A DNA stretch of 64,000 bases, from positions 124,001 through 188,000 of the forward strand of contig DASP01000001.1 in assembly GCA_002503825.1 (NCBI GenBank), written 5' to 3'. The translations under genes were made by a program, and so were the position numbers. Within the stretch, counting starts at the first letter, position 1; each line of letters starts with the position of its first letter. The stretch is from Methanoregulaceae archaeon UBA467. Its GTDB lineage: Archaea > Halobacteriota > Methanomicrobia > Methanomicrobiales > Methanospirillaceae. This document shows positions 16,809-24,887 of this stretch, piece after piece. The notes beneath the pieces are model-generated. The model worked only from the letters and a program-made list of their open reading frames with translations, had not been told where the DNA came from and made no database searches.

Positions 16809-17585
16809 TTAAAGAGCTTTTATCAGGGAAGACCGGGTAATGATGCCGGTAAGTTTCCCCATTTCGACGACAGGGACAGAACTGATGTTCTTCGAAAGCA
16901 TGAGATCGATGACTGCGTCAATCGTGGTGTCATTTCCCACTGCGAGGAGGGGGGTGGACATGATATCTTTCACAAGCAGGTTCCGGATCCTATGGTCCTG
17001 GTGACGGTCTTCCACGACCTCACGGAAATTCCTCATGGCAGTGGCAACATCGGTTTCTGTGACCATCCCGACCATCTGGTCGTTCTCGGTGACAATAAAC
17101 CTCATAATATTGTCATCAATCATTCTTCTCCGAAGGTGAACAACACGTTCTTCGAGGTCGATTGTAAATGCATCCTCTATCACATCGGTGATGTTTCCTG
17201 CCGGGCGGTAGACTGCTAAAAGATCCCCTGCAGTCACCTGGCCGATAAGCCGGTGGTCCTCGTCGTACACGACCACCAGTTTGTAGGCCTGCAGGAGGGG
17301 TACAAGGACGTCGAGGTCCTGGTCCGGATACACAGTGGTGAAATCCTCTTCAACCGTGTTCGCGACGTGGATAGAATTCGGGGATATATCAGAGTTCCGC
17401 TTGGTCCCGAGCTTGGCAGCAACACTCTGTCGGGAGACGGTACCCACCACGGTATTGTTATTTACCACGATCAGCGGGTCTATGCCTTCGCCTATCATCT
17501 TATCAAGCGCCTCTGTAATAACAGCTGACTTGGCGATTGTGACCGGCTTTGACATTACATCTTTTACATACATTTCTTCGCTCAT
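16809..17585 (-). CDS. Four-CBS-domain protein (last gene of the CBS cluster)
   Basis: A soluble protein of 258 residues made almost entirely of two CBS pairs (Bateman modules). Motif starts of the type VKDVMSKPVTI (residue 7) and VKDIMSTPLLAV (about 205) are clear, with more degenerate copies near 80 (FTTVYPDQDLDVL) and 135 (AFTIDLEERVVHL). CBS pairs bind adenine nucleotides or related ligands and regulate a partner. No enzymatic domain is fused, so the partner is unknown. Its start overlaps the stop of the preceding CBS gene by 4 nt, and a hairpin-T terminator follows. Confidence 0.9.
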   Translation of the reverse strand: MSEEMYVKDVMSKPVTIAKSAVITEALDKMIGEGIDPLIVVNNNTVVGTVSRQSVAAKLGTKRNSDISPNSIHVANTVEEDFTTVYPDQDLDVLVPLLQAYKLVVVYDEDHRLIGQVTAGDLLAVYRPAGNITDVIEDAFTIDLEERVVHLRRRMIDDNIMRFIVTENDQMVGMVTETDVATAMRNFREVVEDRHQDHRIRNLLVKDIMSTPLLAVGNDTTIDAVIDLMLSKNISSVPVVEMGKLTGIITRSSLIKAL

Positions 17586-18421
17586 TGTGCCACATCCTTT
17601 ATGACATCATCCCTTTTAACGATTCCTTTAATCTCATTATCCTCAACGACAACAAGGCTGTTGATATGCCTGTCACGCATGATGGTAACAGCTTCCCCAA
17701 GGGTCGCGTCTGAAGCGATCGTAATAACCGGCCGGGACATCAGGTCCTCAGCCACGACTGACGCCTCAAAAATATACCTGAACTGCTTTTTGCCTCCGGG
17801 TTCGCTCTTTCTCAACATTTTTACATCTTTCTGGGGAATCTGCGCTTTCACATTCCCGTACAGGTAGAAGGCCAGGTTACTTTCGGTAATAATACCGGCG
17901 AGCGTCCCGTCATTGTTCACTACAACAACCCTGTCGTTCCGTTCCCGCATGATGTCAATCACATGATCAAGTGAATGATACCTGCTTACCGTGATGATAT
18001 CCTCCATGGTGTCTTTCACCTGTGTAGTGAGCTTTCCAATAAGGGTCGAACGCAAAAGGTCGGATTTTGTGACAATACCTTGGACGGCACCATTTTCAAT
18101 CACAGGCACGCCGCTGATATCCCATTCAACCATAATTGCTGCAATTTCACGGATCGCGGTCTCCGGCCTGACAGAAATAGGATTGCAGGTCATAAGGACA
18201 CTGACAGGAATATTATCAATAGGCCTGCGTCGCCAGACGGGCTCGCTCTGCCGAAGGCGGTAACCGATGTCTTTTTTTGTGATCATTCCTGCGATGCAGT
18301 CGTTATCCATGACAGGAAGACGTGAAATTTTATGTTTCAGCATCAGGTTTCTGGCATGGGCCACATTCTCATGTGGAGCTACAACATATACCGGCGATGT
18401 CATCACATCAGATGCCTGCAT
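17582..18421 (-). CDS. Four-CBS-domain protein
   Basis: A 279-residue protein with four CBS motifs: ASDVMTSPVYVV (3), VSVLMTCNPISV (about 73), VKDTMEDIITV (about 135) and AEDLMSRPVITI (about 222), each followed by a typical V-DNDGTLAGIIT or I-DNEIKGIVK strand pair. A basic linker KMLRKSEPGGKKQFR lies between the third and fourth motifs. No catalytic or membrane domain is present. It lies 2 nt after the preceding CBS gene and overlaps the next by 4 nt, so the set is translationally coupled. The ligand and partner cannot be read from sequence. Confidence 0.9.
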   Translation of the reverse strand: MQASDVMTSPVYVVAPHENVAHARNLMLKHKISRLPVMDNDCIAGMITKKDIGYRLRQSEPVWRRRPIDNIPVSVLMTCNPISVRPETAIREIAAIMVEWDISGVPVIENGAVQGIVTKSDLLRSTLIGKLTTQVKDTMEDIITVSRYHSLDHVIDIMRERNDRVVVVNNDGTLAGIITESNLAFYLYGNVKAQIPQKDVKMLRKSEPGGKKQFRYIFEASVVAEDLMSRPVITIASDATLGEAVTIMRDRHINSLVVVEDNEIKGIVKRDDVIKDVAQ

Positions 18422-18423
18422 TT

Positions 18424-19368
18424 TTACACCTCTGATAACGCCTTCACCAGATCAAATTCAGTAACCAGTCCAATCAGCCTGGCATTTTCAATAACCGGCA
18501 GCGCCCCGATATTTCTCTCCAGCATCTGCCGTGCAGCTTCATTGATATTCTTTTCAGGAGTGGTCGTAAACAGGTTCCCTGATGAGACAAGGTTCCTCAC
18601 CGGAAGACCCATCACTTCGCTCACGTCACCGGTTACGAGCTGCCGGAACACCCTGCCGGAACCGATATACTTCATGATATCGGTGGTGGTTATGATTCCA
18701 AAGAGGACATCGTCCGTCACGACCGGAAGCCTCCGGAAATGGTGCCGTGTCATGTCACGGGTAACCGTTCCGATCGGGCACTGGGGTTCTGTTACACGGA
18801 GAGATGTACTCATGATATCCTCGACGGTGAGGCTGACTTTTTCATTTGCAAGGACCTTCATCACGTCCCTTTCGGTGATAATCCCCATAAGGACATCATC
18901 AGCGTTAACGATCGGGATGCCCCCCGTCATCCTGTTGATTATGATATCGATTACATCCTGGAATCCTGATGAATCAGGAAGCGTGATAAGCGCCTGGGTC
19001 ATTATTGAACGGACGTTCTCGTTCACCGCTGCAAGGAGATTTCCCCCGTGCTTTACCTGGACAAGGTTGAATTTATCCCCTCCTCCAAGGAAATTGATGA
19101 TATCTCCGGAGGTGATGATCCCGCGTACCTTTTTACTACCTGCATCGACGATGGGAAGACGCCGGAACCCGCACCCCGTCATGGTCTCAACCGCATCGAG
19201 TATGCTCATCGAAGGGGGTACTGCTATCACGTCACGAGTCGCAATAGCCATAATTTCACCTTCCTGGCCAACAATGTGCGATTTAAATTCAACTGGACCG
19301 CGGTCCAGTTTCCCTGGCATTTTCAGGAGTTTGTCACCCTGTTTTTTGTTCATGTCATGCTGATGCAT
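18424..19368 (-). CDS. Four-CBS-domain protein with a charged N-terminal extension
   Basis: A 314-residue protein with an N-terminal basic, polar stretch of about 35 residues (HQHDMNKKQGDKLLKMPGKL) followed by four CBS motifs beginning near IATRDVIAV, VRSIMTQALITL, VEDIMSTSLRV and VRNLVSSGNLFTT. Each motif ends with the G-I-I/V-T strand. A GGATGAG sequence lies about 5 nt before the ATG. The 69-nt gap to the upstream CBS gene contains a run of nine T residues (minus strand), which could serve as a weak terminator or as part of a promoter for the last three genes. Confidence 0.9.
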   Translation of the reverse strand: MHQHDMNKKQGDKLLKMPGKLDRGPVEFKSHIVGQEGEIMAIATRDVIAVPPSMSILDAVETMTGCGFRRLPIVDAGSKKVRGIITSGDIINFLGGGDKFNLVQVKHGGNLLAAVNENVRSIMTQALITLPDSSGFQDVIDIIINRMTGGIPIVNADDVLMGIITERDVMKVLANEKVSLTVEDIMSTSLRVTEPQCPIGTVTRDMTRHHFRRLPVVTDDVLFGIITTTDIMKYIGSGRVFRQLVTGDVSEVMGLPVRNLVSSGNLFTTTPEKNINEAARQMLERNIGALPVIENARLIGLVTEFDLVKALSEV

Positions 19369-19437
19369 AGTCTCATCCTATTCCATACAAGGTTGTTCGT
19401 ATTGCCGTTCATTTAAAAAAAAATTTATCCGGAGTTT

Positions 19438-20193
19438 TCACGGACAGGTGAGCCCTTTTAAGATATCATGCCGGTCGATGATCCCTACCAGCCGTTCATC
19501 ATCCATTACCGGCAGGCGGCTTATATCAAGACGGACCATAATTTCTGCAGCAACGCCTGTTTTTTCCCCCGGGCTGACCGAGATAACCGTTTTTTGCATA
19601 ATTTCCCCGACCGGGACCGAGTTCCCGCTTTCGAGTGCTGTTCTGAGCCTGCCATCTTTCAGCAGGTCGCGGCGGGAGATAATCCCTGCCAGTTTATTCT
19701 TTTTTATCACCGGGAATGCAGTAAATCCACTTTCAAGAATAAGGTTGTGGACTTTCTGCACGGAATCGGCAGGTGAACAGGTTATCACCTTTTTATTCAT
19801 CCAGTCTCTGACAAGGCCGTGAAGCTCATTTCTTGTAATAATTATCGGAAATATGTCAGAGAGGAGTATCCCCCCCACTATCTGCTTATTTTCGTCTATG
19901 ACCGGTGCACTGTTTGTCCTGTTCTTCCTGATAATACAGGCTGCTTCCTCGACAGAAACACCCGGGAGCACCGGGGTTATTTCCTTTAAAAAACCTTCAA
20001 CCGTGATATTTGATTTCGTTGCGGTTACCCGCAGTACATCCGTTATATCAATATATCCTGCAAGGACCTTTTTCGCGTCATACACGAATACCTCCCGGAA
20101 GATATCATCACGGAGCTTCTGCCGTGCTTTCGTTACCAGATCATCGATTTTTACTGTGGGTATATCAATAACGAAGTCGGCGGCAACCTTCAT
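19438..20193 (-). CDS. Four-CBS-domain protein
   Basis: A 251-residue protein with four CBS motifs. The first (residues about 1-60) is degenerate, beginning with ADFVIDIPTVKI and ending VLAGYIDITDVL. The later three are ITPVLPGVSVEEA, VRDWMNKKVITCSP and VGEIMQKTVISVSP, with strands KLAGIISRRDLL and RLVGIIDRHDIL. No other domain is visible. The start overlaps the stop of the zinc-ribbon CBS gene by 4 nt. A T9 run follows the stop. Confidence 0.9.
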   Translation of the reverse strand: MKVAADFVIDIPTVKIDDLVTKARQKLRDDIFREVFVYDAKKVLAGYIDITDVLRVTATKSNITVEGFLKEITPVLPGVSVEEAACIIRKNRTNSAPVIDENKQIVGGILLSDIFPIIITRNELHGLVRDWMNKKVITCSPADSVQKVHNLILESGFTAFPVIKKNKLAGIISRRDLLKDGRLRTALESGNSVPVGEIMQKTVISVSPGEKTGVAAEIMVRLDISRLPVMDDERLVGIIDRHDILKGLTCP

Positions 20194-20756
20194 TGCAGAA
20201 ATTCCTCCTCACGGCACGACGGGCAGAGCATGAGGTTGTCAGTACGCCTCAGGTCATCAGACATCTGACCGCAGCGGTTGCACGTCCCGACTTCGACATC
20301 TTCCTGCCGGTTGATTTCTACCAGGTCGTTCATCAGCTCTGTTATCTCAGTTGAAACCGTGAGGATATCCCTGACAGTTACTATGCCAATTACACAATTA
20401 TCGTCATTGACTACCGGGAGCCTTCTCACCACGTTTTTTATCATCATATGGGCTGCATCACGGATGGTCTTGTCAGATCGTATAGTGATGAGCGGCGTGC
20501 TCATAATTTCACTGACACGCACGGCGCCTGGTTTTTTGTCTTTTGCGACAACTTTGCAGTTTATGTCTTCCTCGGTGACGATTCCGATAGGCTGCCTGTC
20601 GCGAAGCACTATACAACTGCCCACTTCATCCCGGCACATTGCTCGTGCGGCCTTTGCTACCGTTGAATCCATCCCGATGGTAGTCGGATTATTTCGCATT
20701 ACTTCCTTCAGCTGGACACGGGTCTCAAAACGGATTGAATCGGATGAATTTTTCAA
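20190..20756 (-). CDS. CBS-pair protein with C-terminal zinc ribbon (first gene of the CBS cluster)
   Basis: A protein of 188 residues with one CBS pair (LKEVMRNNPTTIG and VSEIMSTPLITIR) and a C-terminal four-cysteine ribbon CNRCGQ...LCPSC typical of short zinc or rubredoxin-like knuckles. The start is taken as the TTG at 20756 because GGGGGTGATC lies immediately upstream with good spacing; an in-frame ATG at 20807 would add 17 hydrophobic residues that overlap the promoter-like A/T-rich DNA. The zinc ribbon suggests contact with nucleic acid or a partner protein. It heads a five-gene CBS series and is divergent from the Era-like GTPase operon. Confidence 0.85.
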   Translation of the reverse strand: MKNSSDSIRFETRVQLKEVMRNNPTTIGMDSTVAKAARAMCRDEVGSCIVLRDRQPIGIVTEEDINCKVVAKDKKPGAVRVSEIMSTPLITIRSDKTIRDAAHMMIKNVVRRLPVVNDDNCVIGIVTVRDILTVSTEITELMNDLVEINRQEDVEVGTCNRCGQMSDDLRRTDNLMLCPSCREEEFLQ

Positions 20757-20808
20757 TAGATCACCCCCTTTTAGTGTGCTTTCTAAGATTATAATTACAG
20801 TTACCAAT

Positions 20809-20951
20809 ACTGCAAGCCATCAATATAAAAGAATTGGTCTATATAAGCTTGTTCCAGTCTGCCGGTTTGTCAGGACCTATAAAAAACATAATAATCTGAG
20901 TACCCAATAGGTAATATGTAGTATTTGCAGTCATCAAATTCACACTGCAAA
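20809..20951. promoter_or_regulatory. Divergent promoter region with repeated ACTGCAA motifs
   Basis: Between the CBS cluster and the GTPase gene lie two TATA-like boxes, TATAAAAG near 20824-20831 and CTATATAAG near 20839-20847, readable on either strand. ACTGCAAA at 20944-20951 is the exact inverted copy of TTTGCAGT at 20924-20931, separated by 12 nt, and a third ACTGCAA is at 20809-20815. The perfect 8-bp arms could be an operator or a leader hairpin for the downstream operon. GAGGTG at about 20971 is the ribosome binding site of the GTPase gene. Confidence 0.5.
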
Positions 20952-20980
20952 GTGAAAATAAAGGGAATCCGAGGTGTTTA

Positions 20981-21622
20981 ATGAATATTCTGGTTCAGAC
21001 CCGTAATCGTTTTTCGAAATTTCTGGCTGCATTTTTTAAAAAAAAGCGGTCGCGGATAGGTATATATGGCCCGCCAAATGCAGGTAAAACTACCCTTGCA
21101 AACAGGATCGCAAAGGATTGGACCGGAGAATCAATCGGTGTGGTGAGCGAGATCCCGCACGAGACGCGGCGTGCACATAGAAAATCCGATATCACCATCA
21201 GCAGTTCAAACGGCAGTTCTGTCACGATTGATATCGTCGACACACCGGGAGTCACCACAAAGATTGATTACAAGGAGTTCCTTGAATACGGTGTAGGAAA
21301 GGATGAAGCGGTCAACAGGGCCCGGGAAGCGACAGAGGGCGTGGCAGAGGCCATGCACTGGCTGAGAGAGGATATTGACGGGGTTATGTATATGCTTGAC
21401 AGTACGCAGGACCCGTTTATTCAGGTAAATATCATGATGATTGGTATCATCGAGAGCCGGAACCTCCCGGTCATTATCGTAGCGAATAAAATCGATCTTC
21501 CGGATGCGGCACCGCAACGGATCAGGAGTGCATTTCCTCAGCACCCGGTTATTCCCATATCGTGTCTTGGCGGCAATAACCTGGATGAGCTGTATGAAAA
21601 AATGGTGAACCATTTCAGGTAG
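20981..21622 (+). CDS. Era-like small GTPase (OapA-type)
   Basis: A 213-residue GTPase. The P-loop GPPNAGKTT is at 30-38, DTPG (G3) at 87-90 and VANKID (G4) near 163-168; SCLGG near the end is the G5 region. The basic N terminus (FFKKKRSR) may bind RNA or membrane. It is followed by OapB- and OapC-family genes, the same trio found near haloarchaeal replication origins as origin-associated proteins. Their biochemical role is unclear, and no orc1/cdc6 gene is in this window. GAGGTGTTTA precedes the ATG. Confidence 0.9.
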   Translation: MNILVQTRNRFSKFLAAFFKKKRSRIGIYGPPNAGKTTLANRIAKDWTGESIGVVSEIPHETRRAHRKSDITISSSNGSSVTIDIVDTPGVTTKIDYKEFLEYGVGKDEAVNRAREATEGVAEAMHWLREDIDGVMYMLDSTQDPFIQVNIMMIGIIESRNLPVIIVANKIDLPDAAPQRIRSAFPQHPVIPISCLGGNNLDELYEKMVNHFR

Positions 21623-21631
21623 GGGATATAC

Positions 21632-21994
21632 ATGCAGGGGGTACAGATAGACCTTATTTCCGAAGAACGGCTCTCCAAGCTTACTTCAATGGAAAAAATC
21701 AGGATGATTCTTGACGATGTCCGCCAGGGAACGATTGTCATTCTCGAAAAAGGCCTTGCGCCGGAAGAACAGAGCACACTGATAGAAATGACCATGCGGG
21801 AGATCCTGCCTGACGGATTTAACGGGATTGAAATTGAAAGCTATCCGTCAAAAGACGAAAGTCCGACATTTCTACGGAAACTGATGGGAAAGACGAAGTC
21901 GGAATCAAGGCTCACTGTGATCGGTCCTGCCAACCAGCTCAGGATGATCAAGAAGGATAAAGACATCATCAGTGCATGGATTTCATCGCGGTGA
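21632..21994 (+). CDS. OapB/DUF2073-family protein
   Basis: A 120-residue protein matching the archaeal DUF2073/OapB family: MQGVQIDLISEERLSKLTSMEKIRMILDDV-type N terminus, a GTIVILEKGLAPEEQ strand, TMREILPDGFNGIEIESYP and a final basic segment LTVIGPANQLRMIKKDKD. It is presumed to work with the adjacent GTPase; family members are small, soluble and of unknown mechanism. It lies 9 nt after the GTPase stop and 4 nt before the next gene's ATG, so the three are one operon. Confidence 0.88.
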   Translation: MQGVQIDLISEERLSKLTSMEKIRMILDDVRQGTIVILEKGLAPEEQSTLIEMTMREILPDGFNGIEIESYPSKDESPTFLRKLMGKTKSESRLTVIGPANQLRMIKKDKDIISAWISSR

Positions 21995-21998
21995 GATA

Positions 21999-22388
21999 AT
22001 GCCCCACAAGTGCGTCAAATGCGGGCGGGAGTACCCTAATGCCTCATCTGCAATGGTCAACGGCTGTGAAAGCTGCGGCGGTAAAAAATTTTTCTTTATC
22101 AGCGACGAGGACCGGAACAGGGATGTTATCGAGGAACGGTCAATTGAAAGCATCGCAAAAGAAAACCGTGAAGATGTCATTGAAATAAAAAAGGACACTT
22201 CATCACCGGATGAGGTATTCAACCGGGTAGAGAGCATTCGTATCGTTGAACCCGGAACATATGAACTTAATATCGAAAAACTGGCAAAGAGTGACGAACG
22301 GGTCGTCGGATTTGGAAGGGACGGGAGCTATGCCGTGGACCTGCTCTCGATGATGCGCTCGCGCAAGCATAAAAAACCGGAAAAATAA
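21999..22388 (+). CDS. OapC-family zinc-ribbon protein
   Basis: A protein of 129 residues from the ATG at 21999. Its N-terminal zinc ribbon MPHKCVKCGREY...GCESCGGKKFFF has two CxxC pairs; a charged linker with many Glu/Lys/Asp residues and a conserved C-terminal part (SIRIVEPGTYELNIEKLAKSDERVV) follow. An in-frame ATG nine codons upstream overlaps the oapB stop and is less likely because GGTGAGATA lies directly before 21999. Third gene of the GTPase/OapB/OapC operon. The family is archaeal and of unknown function. Confidence 0.87.
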   Translation: MPHKCVKCGREYPNASSAMVNGCESCGGKKFFFISDEDRNRDVIEERSIESIAKENREDVIEIKKDTSSPDEVFNRVESIRIVEPGTYELNIEKLAKSDERVVGFGRDGSYAVDLLSMMRSRKHKKPEK

Positions 22389-22699
22389 CAAAAAAACTTT
22401 CCTCATGGATTCGTGCATATCTGCCTGAAAAGGGCCTGCCTTCTATCAGCAATTTTCAATCAGCCCCAGGGATACAACGTGGGTATCTCCTCCAACCATT
22501 TGCAGACCTTTTTAAAATTCTGTCGGATCGCCTCCTGGAGACACGGTCGTACCATTCGTGGTATGTATCCGGTCGAACAAAAAACAGGTGAGATAAAACA
22601 AGAGCGTTTTTTTGGATTACTTTATGCCGGAGAGCCGGCGCTCTGTTATGAATTCCCGGAAAAATGAATCTTTTTCCTGTTTCAAGGAAAAAATGGATC
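22389..22699. other. Convergent intergenic region with terminator-like signals
   Basis: The 311 nt between oapC (plus) and aIF1 (minus) contain no supported gene. A T7 run at 22607-22613 follows AAGAGCG on the plus strand, and AGAGC-CGGC-GCTCT at 22631-22644 is a perfect 5-bp hairpin usable on either strand. Both fit transcription ends of two convergent units. An 84-codon open frame at 22413-22667 has no recognisable features. Confidence 0.5.
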
Positions 22700-23005
22700 T
22701 CAATTGATATTATCCACGCTGTACCCTTTATCTGCAAGCAGTTCTTTTACTCTTTCCCTGTGATTACCCTGCAGCTCTATTGAATTTTCTTTTACTGTGC
22801 CGCCGCAGGCGAGTTTTCCCTTAAGGTATTTCGAGAGATCTTCAAGGTCGATATCGGTTGGATCAAGTCCTTCGATGACTGTGACTTCTTTTCCATACCG
22901 TCTTTTATTGACCTTCACATTGATCCTCTGCTGCTCTTTTGCTACCTCCTCACAGATACAAAGCTCTTTAGGTAGTCCACATGTTGGACAAATACCACCA
23001 TTCAT
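22700..23005 (-). CDS. Translation initiation factor aIF1 (SUI1 family)
   Basis: A protein of 101 residues that monitors start-codon selection on the small ribosomal subunit. It has an N-terminal zinc-binding CPTCGLPKELCIC motif and the SUI1 fold with VKVNKRRYGKEVTVIEGL, LKGKLACGGTVKENSIELQGNHRERV. The start at 23005 is chosen because the sequence begins the conserved MNGGICPTCG; the frame is open upstream to 23107 but that extension is unlike the family. GAAGGT precedes the ATG and a TATA-like AAATATATAAAG (minus strand) is at 23026-23038. Confidence 0.95.
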   Translation of the reverse strand: MNGGICPTCGLPKELCICEEVAKEQQRINVKVNKRRYGKEVTVIEGLDPTDIDLEDLSKYLKGKLACGGTVKENSIELQGNHRERVKELLADKGYSVDNIN

Positions 23006-23025
23006 TACAAGTACCTTCAAGTTCT

Positions 23026-23038
23026 CTTTATATATTTG
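23026..23038 (-). promoter_or_regulatory. TATA-like box upstream of aIF1
   Basis: Minus-strand AAATATATAAAG, centred about 27 nt before the aIF1 ATG. The spacing would start the message at or very near the start codon, although a GAAGGT motif also lies between. Assigned by position and composition only. Confidence 0.5.
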
Positions 23039-23168
23039 TTGGCATGTAAAGGAGCGTGAACACCTTGGTTGATAATATCCAATCAGGAACGGCTGGATTT
23101 TGAACACACGAAAGATTGTTCAGATACATATGAAATGCTCAATATTCAACCAGATATTCCTGCACATT

Positions 23169-24833
23169 TCAATCCATCCCCCCAAACCGGGTAGTGTCGA
23201 CGCGGCAGGTTTCACACCCCCGGGAAATGACCTGGTTCGCCCGGCTGTTATACCGGTAAATGGTTATCCCCTTGCAGTCAAGTGCCCGGGCACGCGAAAA
23301 GATATTGACAATATCACCGACAGTTGCACTCTCAGGAACATTCACTGTTTTTGACACGGCATTATCGACATGCTTTTGTACGGTCGCCTGCATTCTTACG
23401 TGAAATTCCGGGCTGATTTCAGCTGCAGTCTTCAGGATATCCTTTGTACTCTCCGGGACAGGAAGGTCCTTCACGCTCCCGGTACGCATCAGGCGGTCAA
23501 CAACGCTGTGATTACCAGACTCATCACAAAGATATCGCTCAACTGCAGGATGAAGGAACGAAAACGGTTTCCCGTTGATCTGCCTCTGAAAGGCAAGAGA
23601 AAATACAGGTTCTATTCCGCTGCTGGTCCCTGCGATTATATGAAGCGATCCCGTCGGGGCGACAGTGGTAACCGTTGCATTCCGCATCGCACCCTTATAA
23701 ACACTCATATCGATGGCAGGAAACGATCCAAGTTTCTCACCCAGTTCACGCGATACATCGTGTGCTTCTCTCTGGATACATCCCATGATACGATCTGCAC
23801 AGTGCAATGCCTCTCCGGATTCATAGGGTATCCCAAGCTCGATAAAAGCATCCGCAAGCCCCATGACCCCGAGACCCACTTTACGCGTGCGGCGTGTCAT
23901 ATCAGCAATTTCAGAGACAGGATAGCAGTTTATATCGATAACGGTATCTAAAAATTCGACTGCAAGACGAACGGTCGATGAAACGAGGTCATAATCAAAT
24001 TCGCCATTCCTGATGCAGGCCGGGAGGTTGATACTGCCAAGGTTGCAGCTTTCGTACGGAAGGAGTGGCTGCTCGCCACACGGGTTTGTCGCATCAATTT
24101 GTCCAAGACCGGGAACCGGGTTTTTTTCGTTGATTGTATCCAGGAACAGGAGTCCAGGATCACCACATGACCATGCCGCAGCCCCGACCGCCTGCCATAG
24201 TGCCTCTGCTGAAACCGTGCCCTGTATTGCACCATTCCTTGGATTGACAAGTTCGTACTCCTTTCCTTTACGGAGCGCATCAAAAAAGGGTGCCTCGAAT
24301 CCGACTGAAAGGTTAAAATTTTCAAGGCCGCCGTGTACCTTTGCCCTGACAAAATCAAAAATATCCGGGTGAGAGCTTGCAAGGACCCCCATATTTGCAC
24401 CCCTCCTCCGGCCCCCCTGCTTCAGCGCATTTGTCGCTTCATCAAATACGTGAATGAATGGCAGGGGTCCGCTGGCGATTCCGGCACTTCCGGCAACCAT
24501 GTCACCTGCCGGCCTGACACGTGAAAAGGAAAACCCGGTCCCACCACCGCTTTTATGAATCAGGGCCATCCGGGAGAGGGTGGTGAAGATACTCCTGATC
24601 GAGTCATCAACCGGAAGGACAAAGCACGCCGAGAGCTGCCCGCCAGGGATGCCTGCGTTCATGAGAGTGGGGGAATTAGGAAGAAAGAGAAGTTCTTCCA
24701 TTACAGTTTTAAACTGGTCCTTCCGGGTCGGGCTCACTGCAGCGGCGACTCTCCCAAAAAGCGCCTCAGGTGTCTCTCCGGGAAGCAGATACCGGCTTTT
24801 AAGGAGGACTTCTGCAGTTGTGCTCAGTTGCAT
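23169..24833 (-). CDS. nrdJ: Adenosylcobalamin-dependent ribonucleoside-diphosphate reductase (class II)
   Basis: Reduces ribonucleotides to deoxyribonucleotides using a radical generated from adenosylcobalamin, so it needs no oxygen. The 554-residue protein has the redox cysteine in SACFVLPVDDS (Cys70), the thiyl/acid motif NPCGEQ at 250-255 (Cys252, Glu254), the second redox cysteine in ESCNLGSINL (Cys263), the phosphate loop APTGSLHIIAGTSSGIEPVF and a C-terminal GCETC pair for external electrons. There is no N-terminal ATP-cone, making it a short class II enzyme. It starts about 55 nt from the divergent cobyric acid synthase gene, which makes its cofactor, and the two appear to share one TATA box. 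Confidence 0.95.
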   Translation of the reverse strand: MQLSTTAEVLLKSRYLLPGETPEALFGRVAAAVSPTRKDQFKTVMEELLFLPNSPTLMNAGIPGGQLSACFVLPVDDSIRSIFTTLSRMALIHKSGGGTGFSFSRVRPAGDMVAGSAGIASGPLPFIHVFDEATNALKQGGRRRGANMGVLASSHPDIFDFVRAKVHGGLENFNLSVGFEAPFFDALRKGKEYELVNPRNGAIQGTVSAEALWQAVGAAAWSCGDPGLLFLDTINEKNPVPGLGQIDATNPCGEQPLLPYESCNLGSINLPACIRNGEFDYDLVSSTVRLAVEFLDTVIDINCYPVSEIADMTRRTRKVGLGVMGLADAFIELGIPYESGEALHCADRIMGCIQREAHDVSRELGEKLGSFPAIDMSVYKGAMRNATVTTVAPTGSLHIIAGTSSGIEPVFSLAFQRQINGKPFSFLHPAVERYLCDESGNHSVVDRLMRTGSVKDLPVPESTKDILKTAAEISPEFHVRMQATVQKHVDNAVSKTVNVPESATVGDIVNIFSRARALDCKGITIYRYNSRANQVISRGCETCRVDTTRFGGMD

Positions 24834-24854
24834 TATGAATCTTTGAGGAACGGC

Positions 24855-24867
24855 TTTTATTTAAATT
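24855..24867. promoter_or_regulatory. Shared near-symmetric TATA box for nrdJ and cobQ
   Basis: TTTTATTTAAATT on the plus strand reads AATTTAAATAAAA on the minus strand. Its centre (about 24861) is 27 nt from the cobQ ATG at 24888 and 28 nt from the nrdJ ATG at 24833, the distance from TATA box to start site in archaea. Neither gene has a ribosome binding site in the short spacer, so both messages are probably leaderless. This is inference from spacing. Confidence 0.55.
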
Positions 24868-24887
24868 CCATGCATAGTTATTCTGAT

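Noticed and set aside
18332..19363. A 343-codon open frame on the plus strand opposite the CBS genes
   Set aside because: It is the antisense shadow of the four-CBS gene at 18424-19368, with serine/arginine-rich low-complexity composition and no family pattern.
22413..22667. An 84-codon open frame between oapC and aIF1
   Set aside because: No recognisable domain, cysteine-rich and basic without pattern, and it spans two terminator-like signals.
24555..24887. Longer N-terminal extension of cobyric acid synthase
   Set aside because: The extra codons overlap nrdJ on the opposite strand and the TATA box; the family N terminus begins at 24888.
24834..24887. Cobalamin riboswitch before nrdJ or cobQ
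   Set aside because: Only about 54 nt separate the two ATGs; there is no room for such a structure and no B12-box-like sequence.
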